64,000 nucleotides of DNA from Megalonaias nervosa. Taxonomy: Eukaryota; Mollusca; Bivalvia; Unionida; Unionidae. Every line of letters starts with the position of its first letter. Within the stretch, counting starts at the first letter, position 1. Under the pieces are notes generated by a model. The model had not been told where the DNA came from, made no database searches, and was given only the letters and a program-made list of their open reading frames with translations. This document shows, piece after piece, positions 32,917-45,239 of this stretch. Location: the NCBI GenBank assembly GCA_016617855.1, contig JAECUM010006720.1, positions 1 through 64,000 on the forward strand, read 5' to 3'. The translations under genes and the position numbers were made by a program.

Positions 32917-35164
32917 CTGGAATATAAGATTTTTTGGCATTATTGTAGCTTTTTCGGCCATGTATTTCGCAGTGGGTTGCGTGGGGTTGGGTTTGAGCAC
33001 AACAAGTAAAGCGGTTTAGTTCATTGTTCCCCAGGAAATATCAGGAAAATGAAACTTGTACGAATTTCTCCTTTATTACTGATAGAAAGGAGACCTAAAC
33101 TTATGGCATTTACTACGAAAAGTTGTTTCCACAAGACACTTTTTATGTATGAAACAATGAGATTGTAGCGCCTTAAGAATTTTGGACATAAAACTACCCA
33201 CTTTAGGTAATTATTAAGCGCATCTGTATTAACCCATACCCAATCGCAATCCTGTGTCATACTTTTTTATCTTTAATGGAGGGAATTCATACGTGGACAT
33301 TAACGTAACACAGGAGAGCCCCTATAAATTCAGCAATATATGTATCTTGCTTGATGTTTTAGGAAAAGAAATAAAGCTTTTTTTCTTATAAAAAGTACGT
33401 TTGTTCGTTGTTAGCAAGCTACGTTTTCTTATAGTGACATAGTCTTACAAACTTTCTGTTTACTCGACACTTTCTGACTCCGTATTATCGTGATCAAAGC
33501 AGTTTAGAATATGGCGCAAATAATGATGAAATAAAATCATTATGTTTAAGTTAATAATCGTTCAGAAAGTATTCACAGCAGAAGAGTGGAACCATTATAT
33601 CTTATTTTAATCATGCACCCCCAAAAGTTACTTATAATGCCCCCCCCCCCAATAGTTGTTTCATCTGAATTTTAGCTCCCCTTCTCCCTTTAAAGTACAC
33701 TCACTTTTATATCAAAAAAGGCTATGCGTTCATTATTAATGTTCTAGAAGGTTTGATTACTTGATTGACCGGTTGACTGATTCAGTGATTCTGTAAGAAA
33801 CTCACATCAGCACATGAATTACTATTTGGTGGCCAAGAGATACACAAGCGAGTTTCAGCCAGGACTAGTGTTGACTGAATCCGAACCTTCGGCGCACTTA
33901 TTCTGTATCCGACACGTAAATCGCCCAGCCAACGCGGTACTCTTGGGTAAAGACAGAGCAAAACTGCATCAGCGTATTCTCCAATAAATGCAAGACTAAT
34001 AAACAGGACATGGACAGAAGCTAAAATGCAGTTTTATCGAGACACTATTGCACTTCTTGACGAAACTTACTGTTTCTGTGTTGTTGTCTCTGTTGATCAA
34101 TTTATCAAAGGTTATGTTGCTCGCTGGGTCCTCTAGCTCTTCTATTTTCACATGTGACGGTTCAGAACCGTGGGCACTACTCTGTACAATGGAAATTCAA
34201 TTGAAACGATTATCAGCTGGTTAGTTTGAACTGAATGTGATAAATCCTGACATAGTCGATGCTGACAACAATATATTAATGTGATAGACGCACTTTATTT
34301 AGAACATAATTCTTTTAAATCTTCAAGTCGTTAAAAGAAGGGAATCTTTTCCCCAGTGTGCCATATTCAAAGGCCAAAAGTGTATTCTCAAGGAATTTCC
34401 GTAGTTTTATTTCAAACATCCCCGTATTGATGGGAAATTTAATGAAAAAGAATTTTCAAGTTTGATATTACATAATGATAAAAGGACACGAGTGAACAAA
34501 TAATAAATTACATGTATAATTCTGCCTTTAACATGAGACTGGAAATTTAGTTGAATGCCTCAGTACAGGAATCGAAACGACATAATGTACACGTACAGAC
34601 ACAAACACACATACAATGTTTTCCTATACTCACGTCTGTCGAAATCGGATCCAGATTCAATTTGTATTTTTTCTGAATGCGATGTCTCGTGTAAATTAAG
34701 ATAATGCTAAGTTCGCAATGAAATAGATGTAATACAAGAAATTAACGAAACAAATACCATTCCCTATCCACGCAGCTATGATTTAAACCCGCGTCTTATA
34801 GTAAATTTCCAAATTTTAAAAAATATAAGAATAAATAGAATGAACCCTTAATTAATTAATCAAACTGTTTTCCCAAAATTGTATGACATGTCGAGTTATG
34901 TACTTACAAATGTATCAAATGCCTTAGCTAGACTCTGCGTTATTTCTCTGAAGAGAGTATCAAGTTCTGGAGTCCACTTCTTTATTATATCAGTGACATT
35001 GCAGTTCGAATTCTCTTTAATGGCGACTGGGCTAGGCGTCTTATGGACAGTGTCTTTGCACGGGTCTTTCCAGGATGTGTTGGCGTTGTGAGATATCGGA
35101 GGTAAATTTCTTCCTACAGTCCACGTGATCACACCAAAAAATACGACCAGGATTATAAGATTCG
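32437..35164 (-). CDS. Multi-exon secreted helical protein, four-helix-cytokine-like (candidate)
   Basis: Three minus-strand exons (34908-35164, 34071-34181, 32437-32916) join in frame with GT-AG borders: two GTAAGT donors, and acceptors after tctgtttcag, attgtacag and tatattccag. Internal introns are phase 0 and the first is phase 1. The product has a hydrophobic signal segment (NLIILVVFFGVITW) followed by about 265 residues. Predicted helices by eye are NVTDIIKKWTPELDTLFREI in exon 2, two or three in exon 4 (around YTSLTILAAYLNVV, SDAIKGIRGALCNMKMLAKS and YTELMNLNETVLTQGQEILA), then a Cys cluster and a Lys/Arg/Gly-rich tail of about 45 residues. Several N-glycosylation sequons are present. 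A first exon with only a few residues before the signal core, then phase-0 introns and a basic tail, recalls class I cytokines. The initiating exon is unresolved; ATG AGG GAA G at 37062-37071, followed by GTAAAA, is one phase-compatible possibility. Function is inferred from architecture only. Confidence 0.65.
34071..34181 (-). CDS. Candidate helical protein: 37-codon middle exon
   Basis: 111 bases, phase 0 at both ends, between acceptor ttccattgtacag and donor GTAAGT. It encodes an acidic, probably flexible linker containing EELEDPASNITFDKLIN with one N-glycosylation sequon. It is too short to stand out as an ORF and was found from its splice sites. Confidence 0.6.
34908..35164 (-). CDS. Candidate helical protein: signal-peptide and helix A exon
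   Basis: 257 bases: two bases completing a split codon, then 85 codons. It encodes the hydrophobic core of the signal peptide, a Pro/Asn/Ser-rich N-terminus with two Cys, and an amphipathic helix ending AKAFDTF. It is followed by the donor GTAAGT. Confidence 0.65.
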
Positions 35165-36132
35165 CTGAAACAGAACGTACAAAGACATATAAATAGGATA
35201 ATTTCTTTTAAGACGAAGCAGCATTTTTTATGTGCACCAATATGGAATTCCCAAAGTCAGATGTATTGGGATCAAGTGGAAACGAATAATTAGTTTTCTT
35301 TTTTATATTTGTAATTAGAAGAGAAAATGATTTTAATTATCCCACTTTACACTGCGTGTGTTAAAAAAAAAATCGATAAATTGTCCAACATGAAGGTAAA
35401 AAAAGATGTCTAAATTATATAATATTATTTCTTAAATATAACTTTCGCTTCATTAAAACTTAGAAGTTTGCACGTTGAGATACCGAAATCCTTTTTGTAA
35501 TATTTCCATCGAACCGCGAGAATGAGCATGAATTTCGCATATACTAGTGTTCAAAACAACAACACTCACGGCGAGACTTAGTTGATCTACTTTCCCATAT
35601 TTTTCTAATTTTTAGCTTGGAAAATCACACCTTATACACTATATCTTTTGATCCAGCCGTTGGGTGTTTGTGAAGTCAATCCGTATCAACTTTGGTGTTT
35701 CAAATGTGCATGTCGTATTTTTGTTGCTGCTGTTTCTTTTTCTTTTATGTTTTGTTTTAAATATTTTTTGCGGCCAAATTAATCGTCATTTAAATATGAA
35801 GGAGCTCAATTTACGTGAAGTTAAGAAAAAATTGATCGGAAATATTGCTAGATAAGACCCATAATTTAATCGCGATTTCATCAGACCTATTTATAAGACC
35901 CATAATTTAATCGCGATTTCATCAGACCTATTTGTCTTTCTTTCAACTCCAATACTGCAAACAATGTGAAACATTACCCGAACAGCATTTGAAAGCATTA
36001 TTTTATTAATTCATTTCATTCATTATTGATTATTTTTGTTAAAAATGAAATAATTATCCCGTAAGATATAGTTAAAAAATGTTAATATATTAGCGTTAAC
36101 TGGGTTCTAGTGCGTAATGCGTGCTTTAAATG

Positions 36133-36138
<6 letters not shown>
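35165..36138. other. Probable intron or 5' flank; 41-bp tandem duplication
   Basis: No exon was supported here. A GTGAGT donor on the minus strand at about 35570 has an open phase but no in-frame ATG before it. At 35853-35934 a 41-bp unit containing 'taagacccataatttaatcg' is tandemly duplicated with no visible mismatch. Confidence 0.5.
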
Positions 36139-36171
<33 letters not shown>

Positions 36172-36212
36172 GAAATTACTACTACTACTACTACTAATAA
36201 TAATAATAATAC
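36139..36212. repeat. (AAT)n / (ACT)n / (AAT)n compound microsatellite
   Basis: Trinucleotide runs with a short interruption. A further (ATT)n run lies at 36897-36928. Confidence 0.95.
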
Positions 36213-36928
36213 ATTCTCTCGTGCCAAGTATAAATAGCCCGAAAGTACTAACATCTAAAATTAAGTATTATACGAAGGAAATTTCAAATGTGGGAGAACC
36301 TCTTTACGAAAATCACTGTGACAGTGAAAAACACGGATCATACTGATCTGCTAAAGAAAAAACAATAGTTTGAATGAACTTTTGGGTAAGACATTCTATT
36401 GTTCTTCATTAGTTGATACAGTATGCTTATTAGTCATAATTAAAATAAGCAAACCAGGTCTTTTCATGGCGATATTTACATTAGTTAGAAACATTTGCTT
36501 CCGATAATATTGTCCCTGGACCCAAACCTGACGTATACTAACCGCAGACATTCTATTGTTTCAAGTTTTATTATTTGCGTCCGTGTTTTCACGTTTATGA
36601 GACGGTCAATTTTGCCACTAATGTTTCTCTCACATGCCATTCTACTTAAGCGTGCTAAAAAGTAAAACAAAACAATTATCATCATGCTCAGAAGTTTTAT
36701 CATTATTTAAAGATTCATTTGCAATTTGTTCATTCATTGAAATTTCGCCCACACTGTAAAATTATTTCATTGCCAGCTAAGCATTTTATCTTTTATCTGT
36801 CTGTCTGCTTACCTACTTATTTATTTCTTGTAATTTTGATGTTACTTATATTTCTCTGCAAAGATTCGTCAGGTTGCAAAAGTGATTGCTCTTAAAAATT
36901 ATTATTATTATTATTATTATTATTATTG

Positions 36929-37525
36929 ACTTAAAGACGCACACACACACACATATAAATAATACAATATTTTAACTGTAAGACAAACATGTACATTGAT
37001 CTTGTTATTGTTCTTGTTACATAATTGTGTCAGGTAATATGATCCTGAAGTGTCTTTTTACCTTCCCTCATATTATATGATATAGATAACTTAGAAATAT
37101 GCACGATTGGAGTACACCGTTTTCCTTGACAATGTTTCTTCCTTTTATTTAACTCTCTCATTTTTTGCCTAATATAGGCTCTTAATTGGAAATTTTACAT
37201 ATCTCACAACCAATCAAGTTTGGTTTCGGCTAATGGTGACTAACAATGTAAATTCCTATAATGGTAGGTAGACTGGGTTACTCACCGACCACACTTTCCA
37301 ACTGAGCGAACACAATACGGAGCTCGAAAACATACTGCTGTGTGTGAAATCCCTCCGGGTTTTAATTTTAGATTGACCAGGAGCGAGAGGCTCCAGAAGG
37401 GATCATGTCACGTTTTCCAATACGCGGTAAAGTCGGTGTCTTGAGAAATCATTATCACATCTGAGTACAGAAACAACATTTCTGTTGCAGGTTCTTGTAG
37501 ATTAAAGTAAATACACTGCAAAAAA

Positions 37526-37527
<2 letters not shown>
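36929..37527. other. No supported gene; possible start exon of the helical protein
   Basis: The only item of note is a minus-strand ATG AGG GAA G at 37071-37062 followed by GTAAAA, which would splice in phase to 35164. Weak evidence only. Confidence 0.2.

Positions 37528-37615
<88 letters not shown>
37528..37615. repeat. (TA)n microsatellite
   Basis: About 44 TA units. Confidence 0.97.
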
Positions 37616-37619
<4 letters not shown>

Positions 37620-37913
37620 CATACACAGACATACAGGTTTTAAGGTATAATAAGCCTTGCATTCAAACCGAACTACAAAATATATTTGAAGTACTTTAGC
37701 GAAAAATATTAACATTTACTCAGCAGTCGCCGCAAGAAAAAACAAAATTTTTCTTTAGGAAAACTTGGTCTCTGCTCATGAGAAGAATAACTTAAACATA
37801 GGCATCACGACGGATGTTGGACTATTATACTGGACACTCATTTCGTCCACAAACGTCTCGTACCTACGACTGGACCCCCCACCTTTCTCTTTCTCTGTCT
37901 CTATCTCTGTCTC

Positions 37914-37923
<10 letters not shown>

Positions 37924-37985
<62 letters not shown>
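37924..37985. repeat. (TA)n microsatellite with CT-rich leader
   Basis: About 31 TA units preceded by a CTCT/CTGT-rich stretch from 37883. Confidence 0.95.
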
Positions 37986-37986
<1 letters not shown>

Positions 37987-38117
37987 TGGTACTTTTAATT
38001 TTTTTTTCACTTTTAAATGTAGCATTGTAATAGCTGATACATGTTCATATGCCATTTTCAAATAGGGACGAACGATATAAAGAAAAATAGCTAAATTATG
38101 TTTGTATTCGTGAATGT

Positions 38118-38118
<1 letters not shown>

Positions 38119-38166
<48 letters not shown>
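38119..38166. repeat. (GA)n microsatellite
   Basis: About 23 GA units. Confidence 0.95.
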
Positions 38167-38168
<2 letters not shown>

Positions 38169-38787
38169 GCGGAATGCTTTTGCGTAGCAGTATTTATTAT
38201 GAACTGACATGGAATATAATAACACAAACTAATGCCCCTCGTGCTCGCAGCATTCTGCAACAACTTATTTAATAATTACGATACGCTAGGCTACCATCGA
38301 TATCATTTCTCACCACCACCACCACCGTCATAGATCTTTTAGTTTGATTTCATAAATACAATATTGCGAAACAAAAGTTTTTAAAGATAAAACAGTAGCA
38401 CAATGTCAGAATGATAAACGAAATTTATTCAAAGTTTGATTACTTGCGTGGCAACCAAGTCGAATAAAGATAAGGGAAAAAAAATACAAGCGCACGAACG
38501 CAATATAATGTTTTTCATCAACTCACTCCAGTAGTGTTGCGGTTTTCCTTCAGAACACGTCTCCACCAGTGACGAAAATGCTCGATGGAAAAAACAAAAT
38601 ATTGGCGTTATAGCGAACACCAAGTATTGTCTTCTATGATGCTGTTATATTGGTAATTTTATAGTGTCTGTTGTGTCGCGTACCGAGTTAAATTTCGAAA
38701 TTAAAGATCTTGGTTTGGTTCTTAACAGAGGTGAAATTTGTTTCTACACAAAATGAGAACCACATCGTTGGCTATATACAAACATAC

Positions 38788-39110
38788 CGCTCCGGTGGCC
38801 TAAGTGGTTAGAGCGTCCGCCTCGGATGCCGGAGGTCGCCGGTTCGAACCCTGGAGGAGTCATAACAAAAACTTGTAAAAATGGTACTAGCAGCTGCCTT
38901 GCTTGGCGCTCAGCATTAAGAGGTTAGTGTTTGGACTGGCCGGCCTGGTGTCAGAATAATGTGACTGGGTGGGGCATGATGCTACCTTTCTGTGGCATGA
39001 TGTCCCAGTGTTAGACATCACTATATACTGCCACACTTCAGACATCGTAGCGATATCACTGGAAAATTGTTAATGCTACGATAAAAATGCAAATCACACA
39101 AACACACGCC
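38788..39110 (+). mobile_element. tRNA-headed SINE, copy 2 (full-length)
   Basis: The best-preserved copy. Its head reads 'gctccggtggcctaagtggtt' to 'cgccggttcgaaccctggag'. Next come 'gcgctcagcattaagaggtt' and the body 'ggcctggtgtcagaataatg', 'tgactgggtggggcatgatg' and 'gacatcgtagcgatatcact'. It ends with an 'aaatcacacaaacacacgcc' tail. The head lacks a clean acceptor stem, so it is not a working tRNA gene. Confidence 0.9.
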
Positions 39111-39712
39111 TATATTCAAACACAAGCATAAAACTGCAGATTAAACGCACTTTGTAATCAAGATAAATATAAGCCCTACGATTAGAAAACGGATGAAAAC
39201 AAAATATGCCAGCAAACATATTTTGTTTGGAGCATAGCATGACACGGTCACTATTTATGCGCAATACGTTCCTAGGCACTCAAATTTAAAATTTATTGAT
39301 AATTACCGTTGCATAAAGTACGATTGTGGAGCGTAAATAAAACTTTGCTGCACAAAATACCCCTACACCACCTCTGCAGGTGTATGTGGTACAGTAATTA
39401 CATGACTACCCCACGCCCGACGTAAAATCTAACGACAACAAGGTCAGTGATTTGCAAAATTGTATGATACAGTTTAATTGTTGAAATGCTACATAACATT
39501 TAAAATAATTCTATATATACTTAAATATCATTGCTTTTAAATCTCAAATGATAACATCAATACTTGATAAACCAACATCAAAAACAGATAAACAAACATT
39601 ACGAACACATTCGATACATTTTCAGACTTGCAAAGAATGTACATGTATACGGACATAATTAAACAGAATTATCAACTAAAATACAGTTTCACCCGAACAC
39701 TTCGAGATGTGA

Positions 39713-39715
<3 letters not shown>

Positions 39716-39780
<65 letters not shown>
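39716..39780. repeat. (TA)n microsatellite
   Basis: About 32 TA units. Confidence 0.97.
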
Positions 39781-39783
<3 letters not shown>

Positions 39784-42128
39784 TATTTTTAGCTGGATAA
39801 ATATTACGAGCATTTCACGAATCTGTTTGGACATTTTTAATAATCTTGTCAAGTTAAACGTTGTACAGGCTTTTCTAGTTGTTCTTTACCGGTGTTGATC
39901 TTCGTCAACCTAAGAACTAGAAATAACTTCTTATAAGATAAAAAGACCAGAAAAAAGAAATAAAAACAGAAGAAACCCATACCAAGAACAAGAAACCTAA
40001 AACAGATATACCGCCACGTGTGAACAGATCACGCGGTTTTGAACGTTGTAACAGTCTATCATTTATTTTATGTATTTTGATTCCATAACAAAATAGAAAA
40101 CTCAAGAAGATAGTAAAATCATTGAAGATTGCTACTTTGTCAATAATGAAATATTGTACACTACAGTCGTGTCTATTTTCCTTTAAGACGTTATCACGCG
40201 ATAATCAGCTACTTTTGCAAAGATAGCTATATTAACTGTTGCATCAGCAATAAAACAACAAAAGTCTAGTTCGTTTTGAAGGTATTGATCGTAGTGAAAG
40301 TACTAGTATTTGTCGCTAAGCGTTCGGCTAGTACAAGGAGAATATAAAATAAGGCCTTGGAAAGGGTGAATTATAATATAAACAGCAAAGAAAAAGCTTT
40401 ACAACAGAAAACAGAACATTCCGTTACGAAAACTTTGATGGTGAAACAGTTCAGTTGTTAATGAAAGGCAATATAAACGGAATGTATGACCTAACACACA
40501 TGAGAATAGGAGTATGGTCGTCTGAGACGAGGTATTTCGAAGAAATATCATCATGATATATTTCCTCACTTTGTCTTCCTTTTATTTTCAACAAGCGTCA
40601 CATAAAATTACCTGGAAACTGGGAACCAAAATCGTCCGCAGAATTTACCGATGTATCACAAATTCTTGATAAGTATCACATGACCGTTTATGTCCAATCG
40701 GATTGCAGAAACTTTGGTCCATCAATAACAGTTTAAATTATTACCCAATTATAACATTGTTTACGTTGTAGCCTCTTCATTATAATTTTCATATATAGCA
40801 TTATGTTATTTACTGCTTATGCTTATGGATGTAATTTCAATTTTCCCTCTTACAATGTACACACACTCAAGTATAATTGATTTTCTAACACGTTCATTTT
40901 CTACAGCATCATTTTTTTTTTGCTATATCAGGTACATTCTATAAGCTCATTTTCATAAACAACTTTTTATTCTCCTTAATACGTCTATACGCATTCAGTC
41001 CTTGTGTCCAGAGGAGAGTCTGTCTTGGGCATGTCATCTCCAAACGACAACATTACTTTTATTACATCATTACGTAATGACATACTAATTTTAGCCAGTT
41101 CCCAACTTACGATTCATTCTATCTTTTCCATTTAGCGAGTGCATACATTCTGCGGTCCATTCCTTTGGTCTTCAAAGTTTATTTGTTGTTGTTTTTCTTT
41201 GTTTGCTTTTTCAATGTGGTATTTGTCATCTTGTTTGTCATATGGAAACTCTCGCTTGTAAAAAATGCCCTCTATATCGTCTGCCTTCAAGTGTTCAAGT
41301 TTGTAAACAACCGGTTAACCTAATATTACTTGCCTTATTTTAAATGTTTCTCACTGATATCAGGCAGGTATTCTTTAAAAAAGTATCTCGTATTTCCATG
41401 TTCCGAATGTTTAAGTTTCTCAAATGTACACGTTAGGTAACTGAAATGGATTTCTTTCCCTTGCTTGATTCAGTTGATCTGTGACGAGTGCTAATGCATC
41501 CGTCCAATTAACTATTTTGCAAAACTCTTTTCACTTGTCCAACTTTATCTTTCAGATTTTGGCTCTTTGAAGATTTCTTTTAAAGCATTCTGTAAACAAG
41601 TTAAGATTCTTCTAATCATCCGCTTTTCAGTGATGCAAATAAAAAATAGTCGGGACATACAATGACGAGTGCAATAGAAAAGTAATAAAGGGTTTTCTGC
41701 GTTTATCATTTCTTCAAAAGCGATTATCTTAATTTCGGCTTTATTCTGAAATGGTTATGCTGATGCATATTCACTAAATATATCAATCAGGTTTGATAAA
41801 TATTTATACCCTTTACGTAACTGCTGCATGTCAACCAAACCTGCTGATGATTTAGAACATATTTTGGCTTTCATTACACTGCCTTGAGTGAACTTTCCTT
41901 GTATGGGCCTATGTAAGTCTTCAGCTCATTCTATTGTCAACTTAAGACCCTCTTTTTTGTTTGCCTAAACCTAATATAAGCACGAGTTTTATGACTGGCT
42001 ATCTAATTCATCGAACGTTTGCTAATTACAATGTGATTACACTGATTGCTACAATAACAGTGATAAACGCTTTCACGTACAGAATAAAGCTTGTTTACTG
42101 TAGAGCCATTATCTAACGGATTTCTTGC
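39781..42128. other. No gene seen
   Basis: More than 2.3 kb of AT-rich sequence without a supported ORF, RNA gene or recognisable element end. Confidence 0.4.
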
Positions 42129-42600
42129 TCTATGCCTGGTCGATAGCCTGGTCTATGCCTGGTCGATAGCCTGGTAATATAAAACCTCTTTTTGGTAACA
42201 AAGGTTAACTTTTAACATGTATATCCATATCAAACGTCTGTTTCCGATGGCAAAACTTGTTTTTCTTCTTCTATATATTGAACATACTCGTTTCATAATT
42301 CTATTAATAATTTTTGCTTGGTTAAAACCACATAATCTGTATAATTTTTCAAATAAAAAAGTGAAGCTTCGTGTATTATATAATTATGTTGAATTTGCTC
42401 ATTTAAATTAGTTGTTTGTTGTTTTTGATGGCAAAACTTCCGATTTATTCCTATCACGAACTGAACATACATAATCCTTTCATTATTTTCGTATGACTAA
42501 TAACCCCATCATTTGTATCAGTTTTTCTTTGCACTTTAAAAAATATTTAATATATTATATAAGGATGTTATATTGCTTTTGCATATTGTTTCATTATTTG
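42129..42600. repeat. Short tandem duplications
   Basis: At 42129-42174 the unit 'ctatgcctggtcgatagc' with 'ctggt' is repeated in tandem. From 42249 a unit of about 180 bp starting 'gatggcaaaactt' is repeated in diverged form from 42428. Confidence 0.6.
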
Positions 42601-43199
42601 CTCATAAAAATGACCTTTTTATTCTTTAAAACCTAGTAAGATAACTTTTCGATTTTTACCTCTGTATCTATATACGTGTTAAAATACACATAATAATAAC
42701 AGCGGATGATGCCATTTCATCATGTATTTGAGAAACGTTGTGAATAGACTGCTTACTACGCTTATGGTTTTAATAATATCAGTTGTAGGTAGCATAAATT
42801 AAATTTTTTTTTCATGCTTTAGGGATCATAATATATAGCTATTTTACTGCATCTCCTGGTATGCAACATGCTGCATACTGTACATTAATATATTCAATTT
42901 CAGTTGTACTGTCGTTTTGGAGTTTACAATTTCAGAATTAGACACCAAACAGTATCATTGCCTTCTCTTGTTACAGTTCATTTAATAGCGTGAACTTTAT
43001 TTGTATCAACACATAAATGAGTACATCAATAATGTTTTCGTTTTATTCTTTTGATAAAATTACTTAGATTATACTGAAATCTTCTTTCATACACATATAA
43101 TATAATGAGCTAATACTATTTTTGAATAATAAAAGAAATCAATGTGATGCAGAATTGGATACCACAAAATATTTTTTTAAAAAAAACGAAGTTATACTT

Positions 43200-43432
43200 A
43201 TTAAAATGAATTAGATGTATATCATAACCGTGGGGTTGGGATGGAAGCCAGATCATCAGAAATGGTACGAAAGCTAGATATGAACAAGAAGAAGATTGTA
43301 AATTAGGACGGCCTGTTAGTGCAAGTGATGCGGTAACAAAATGGGACGTAGATGATAATGTTAACACTCTTATGACAAATTTCACTGATGTATCTTTGTT
43401 TAGTAAAATATGGTCATACAATGACTGGTGAT
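43200..43432 (+). pseudogene. Viral-like structural protein fragment (remnant)
   Basis: A plus-strand open stretch reads SQIIRNGTKARYEQEEDC, then GRPVSASDAVTKWDVDDNVN, then LMTNFTDVSLFSKI and a stop at about 43430. The block SDAVTKxxVDD resembles the 'DAVTKKYVDD' phrase common in fibre-like structural proteins of double-stranded DNA viruses and related elements. Both ends are broken. Its position about 0.9 kb before the packaging-ATPase-like segment on the same strand supports one decayed viral-like element. Identity is tentative. Confidence 0.4.
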
Positions 43433-44159
43433 AAATGTTTTAGAAGTAGCTCAAGAATTCTTGGTGATGATGATTTTACAACAGAAAACATTTATATTGA
43501 AATTAGGTAACACCCAAACTATAAAGCAATATGATAATTAGAAAGATCGAGTGAATATCACAATACTGGATGGTCTAATAATGGAACAAGAGAGGAGATA
43601 ACAACGAAGCTGTTTAATACTATCAATATAAATGATATGTTCATTGAAAACTGCAAAGAGTATGTTGATATACAGGACTATATCAATAAGCTCTATGTAA
43701 AGAAAAATCATGTTAAACATTATTTAATAACAAAATTCGTACCAATAAACGTTATGTGGATAGAGTTGATGCTAATAATCGAATTTGCAATAATATAGCT
43801 TCCTGAATGAAAGCTGCCGATTCAACGAAAGGCATATTGGACATAGGTGCACAAATCACAACAAACTATAAAAGCTGTTCATAAAATACAAAGAGGAACA
43901 CAATCATTTTTTTCTTTTCTTACTCAAAAATTCTCAAAATATAAGTAAACATAGGTGCTGTAAATCAAAAAGTGAAAATAAATCATTGTTGGAGTGCACA
44001 AAAGAACCTAACGATAATGAATTGCAAATATGAATACAATATATAGTAGAAGATCTAAACTCAGGTTATTCAAACATTAAATTATTAACTGGCACATACA
44101 TAATCAGTTCGCAATTAGAGATGTAGGAACTCGCAGGGTTAGAAATCTGAGTTTTCTAT
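43433..44159 (+). other. Coding-like remnant between the structural and ATPase segments
   Basis: Open plus-strand pieces such as TKLFNTININDMFIENCKEY and DIQDYINKLYVKKNHVKHY (about 43600-43735) look like decayed coding sequence. No family was recognised. Stops occur every few dozen codons. Confidence 0.35.
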
Positions 44160-44734
44160 GCAACATTTATCGATATTCGGGCTGGATTTTTTAAAGTGGT
44201 TATTGGTGTGTGTAAAATTCATTAATTTTGATGTTGATAAAATACTAAAAGATACCAAACAAACCTCTTGCTGCATGGCTGCCATTGTATACTGGTTGGC
44301 GCAACTGGAAATGGTAAAACAAACTTATTACTTAGCTTATTATAAAATATAGTAGAGAGGGCACGATAACTCAATGATGACCAAACTAAAGTATGGTATT
44401 CTGATAGAAATATTTAATGCATTAAACAACTGACTCAAACATTTTAGATAGAATTTCTCCTGCAAATAGTATACAACTTGAGGATTTAGATAGTGATGCC
44501 AATAAAATATTTGTATTTGATGATAATACAACTAAATGCAACACTATGAATATTTTTCACTATCGCCAAAACGAACTCTCTCAATATACATGTCGAACCG
44601 AATCATATTATGATGTGCCAAAATATATTCTGCAAAATATCAAATGCATTTTATTATTTACTGGGCTGGATAACAAGGATATCAGACAAATTGCCAATGA
44701 TCATTGCTTTGGTGAGGATAGCAGAAAATTGTAG
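44160..44734 (+). pseudogene. Packaging-ATPase-like remnant (A32/FtsK-HerA type)
   Basis: A Walker A motif GATGNGKT lies at 44298-44321 inside LVGATGNGKTNLLLSLL, followed at once by a stop. In a later frame come a Walker B-like IFVFDD (about 44507-44524) and then YRQNELSQYTCRTESYYDVP, KYILQNIKCILLF and IRQIANDHCFGEDSRKL, with a stop at 44734. Order and spacing match the DNA-packaging ATPases of Maverick/Polinton elements and related double-stranded DNA viruses. In those families a conserved Gln or Ser/Tyr block with IPK and RDN motifs follows Walker B. Here those blocks are diverged, and two frames are needed, so it is not functional. It is about 38 kb from the polymerase remnant, on the opposite strand, and is probably a separate insertion. 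Confidence 0.6.
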
Positions 44735-45239
44735 TCAGATATTCATATGCAAAGCAACAGCAAACAAATTAGTTGCATAGTTTCCACAATCACAGCGATA
44801 AAGCCATGGCTTTGATAAGATTTTTATGTCGTGAGATATTTGCAAAAATGCATCTGCTAGCCCTTGTCTGTCAGTCCCCAGCACAATTATCTGATTAACG
44901 CACTTAGACTAACGTGGACAGATTTCATTCCGTTTTTTTTACAGTGGATAAGGTTGTTGCCTCCGCTTATTTCAATCACGTGTTTAAAACCTCCATAAGA
45001 GTTTCTTGGGACAAAACGCTAAAAATCAGGAGGTAATTCAAACTATACAATAGCAATTAGTCCTCAGATGATTAAGTACATGGATAATGCTTGTGTATAT
45101 GTAATTAGTTTTGACTTATGACCGGCATCCCAATCAAGTATCATACTAGAAAATGAATTCACAAGAGGTAACAGGTGCCCTAACTGAATAGAAATCATAA
45201 AAAAACAACAAAAAAAAACCAACAAAAAAAACAAAAAAA

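Noticed and set aside
35570..35660. Start exon for the helical secreted protein with a strong GTGAGT donor on the minus strand
   Set aside because: The phase fits, but the only frame compatible with the next exon has no ATG before an upstream stop. The nearby ATG hits a stop after three codons.
37408..37715. Tyr-Ile-rich frames over (TA)n tracts, here and at 18823, 37765, 37814, 58357 and 58418
   Set aside because: These are translations of microsatellites.
38522..38640. Possible upstream exon for the helical protein (minus strand, donor GTGAGT, phase 1)
   Set aside because: It lacks a start codon and would put about 38 unrelated residues before the signal peptide. Probably chance.
38788..38870. 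Working tRNA gene at the head of the SINE
   Set aside because: The same head is present in other copies with a shared downstream body. The 5' and 3' acceptor strands do not pair properly.
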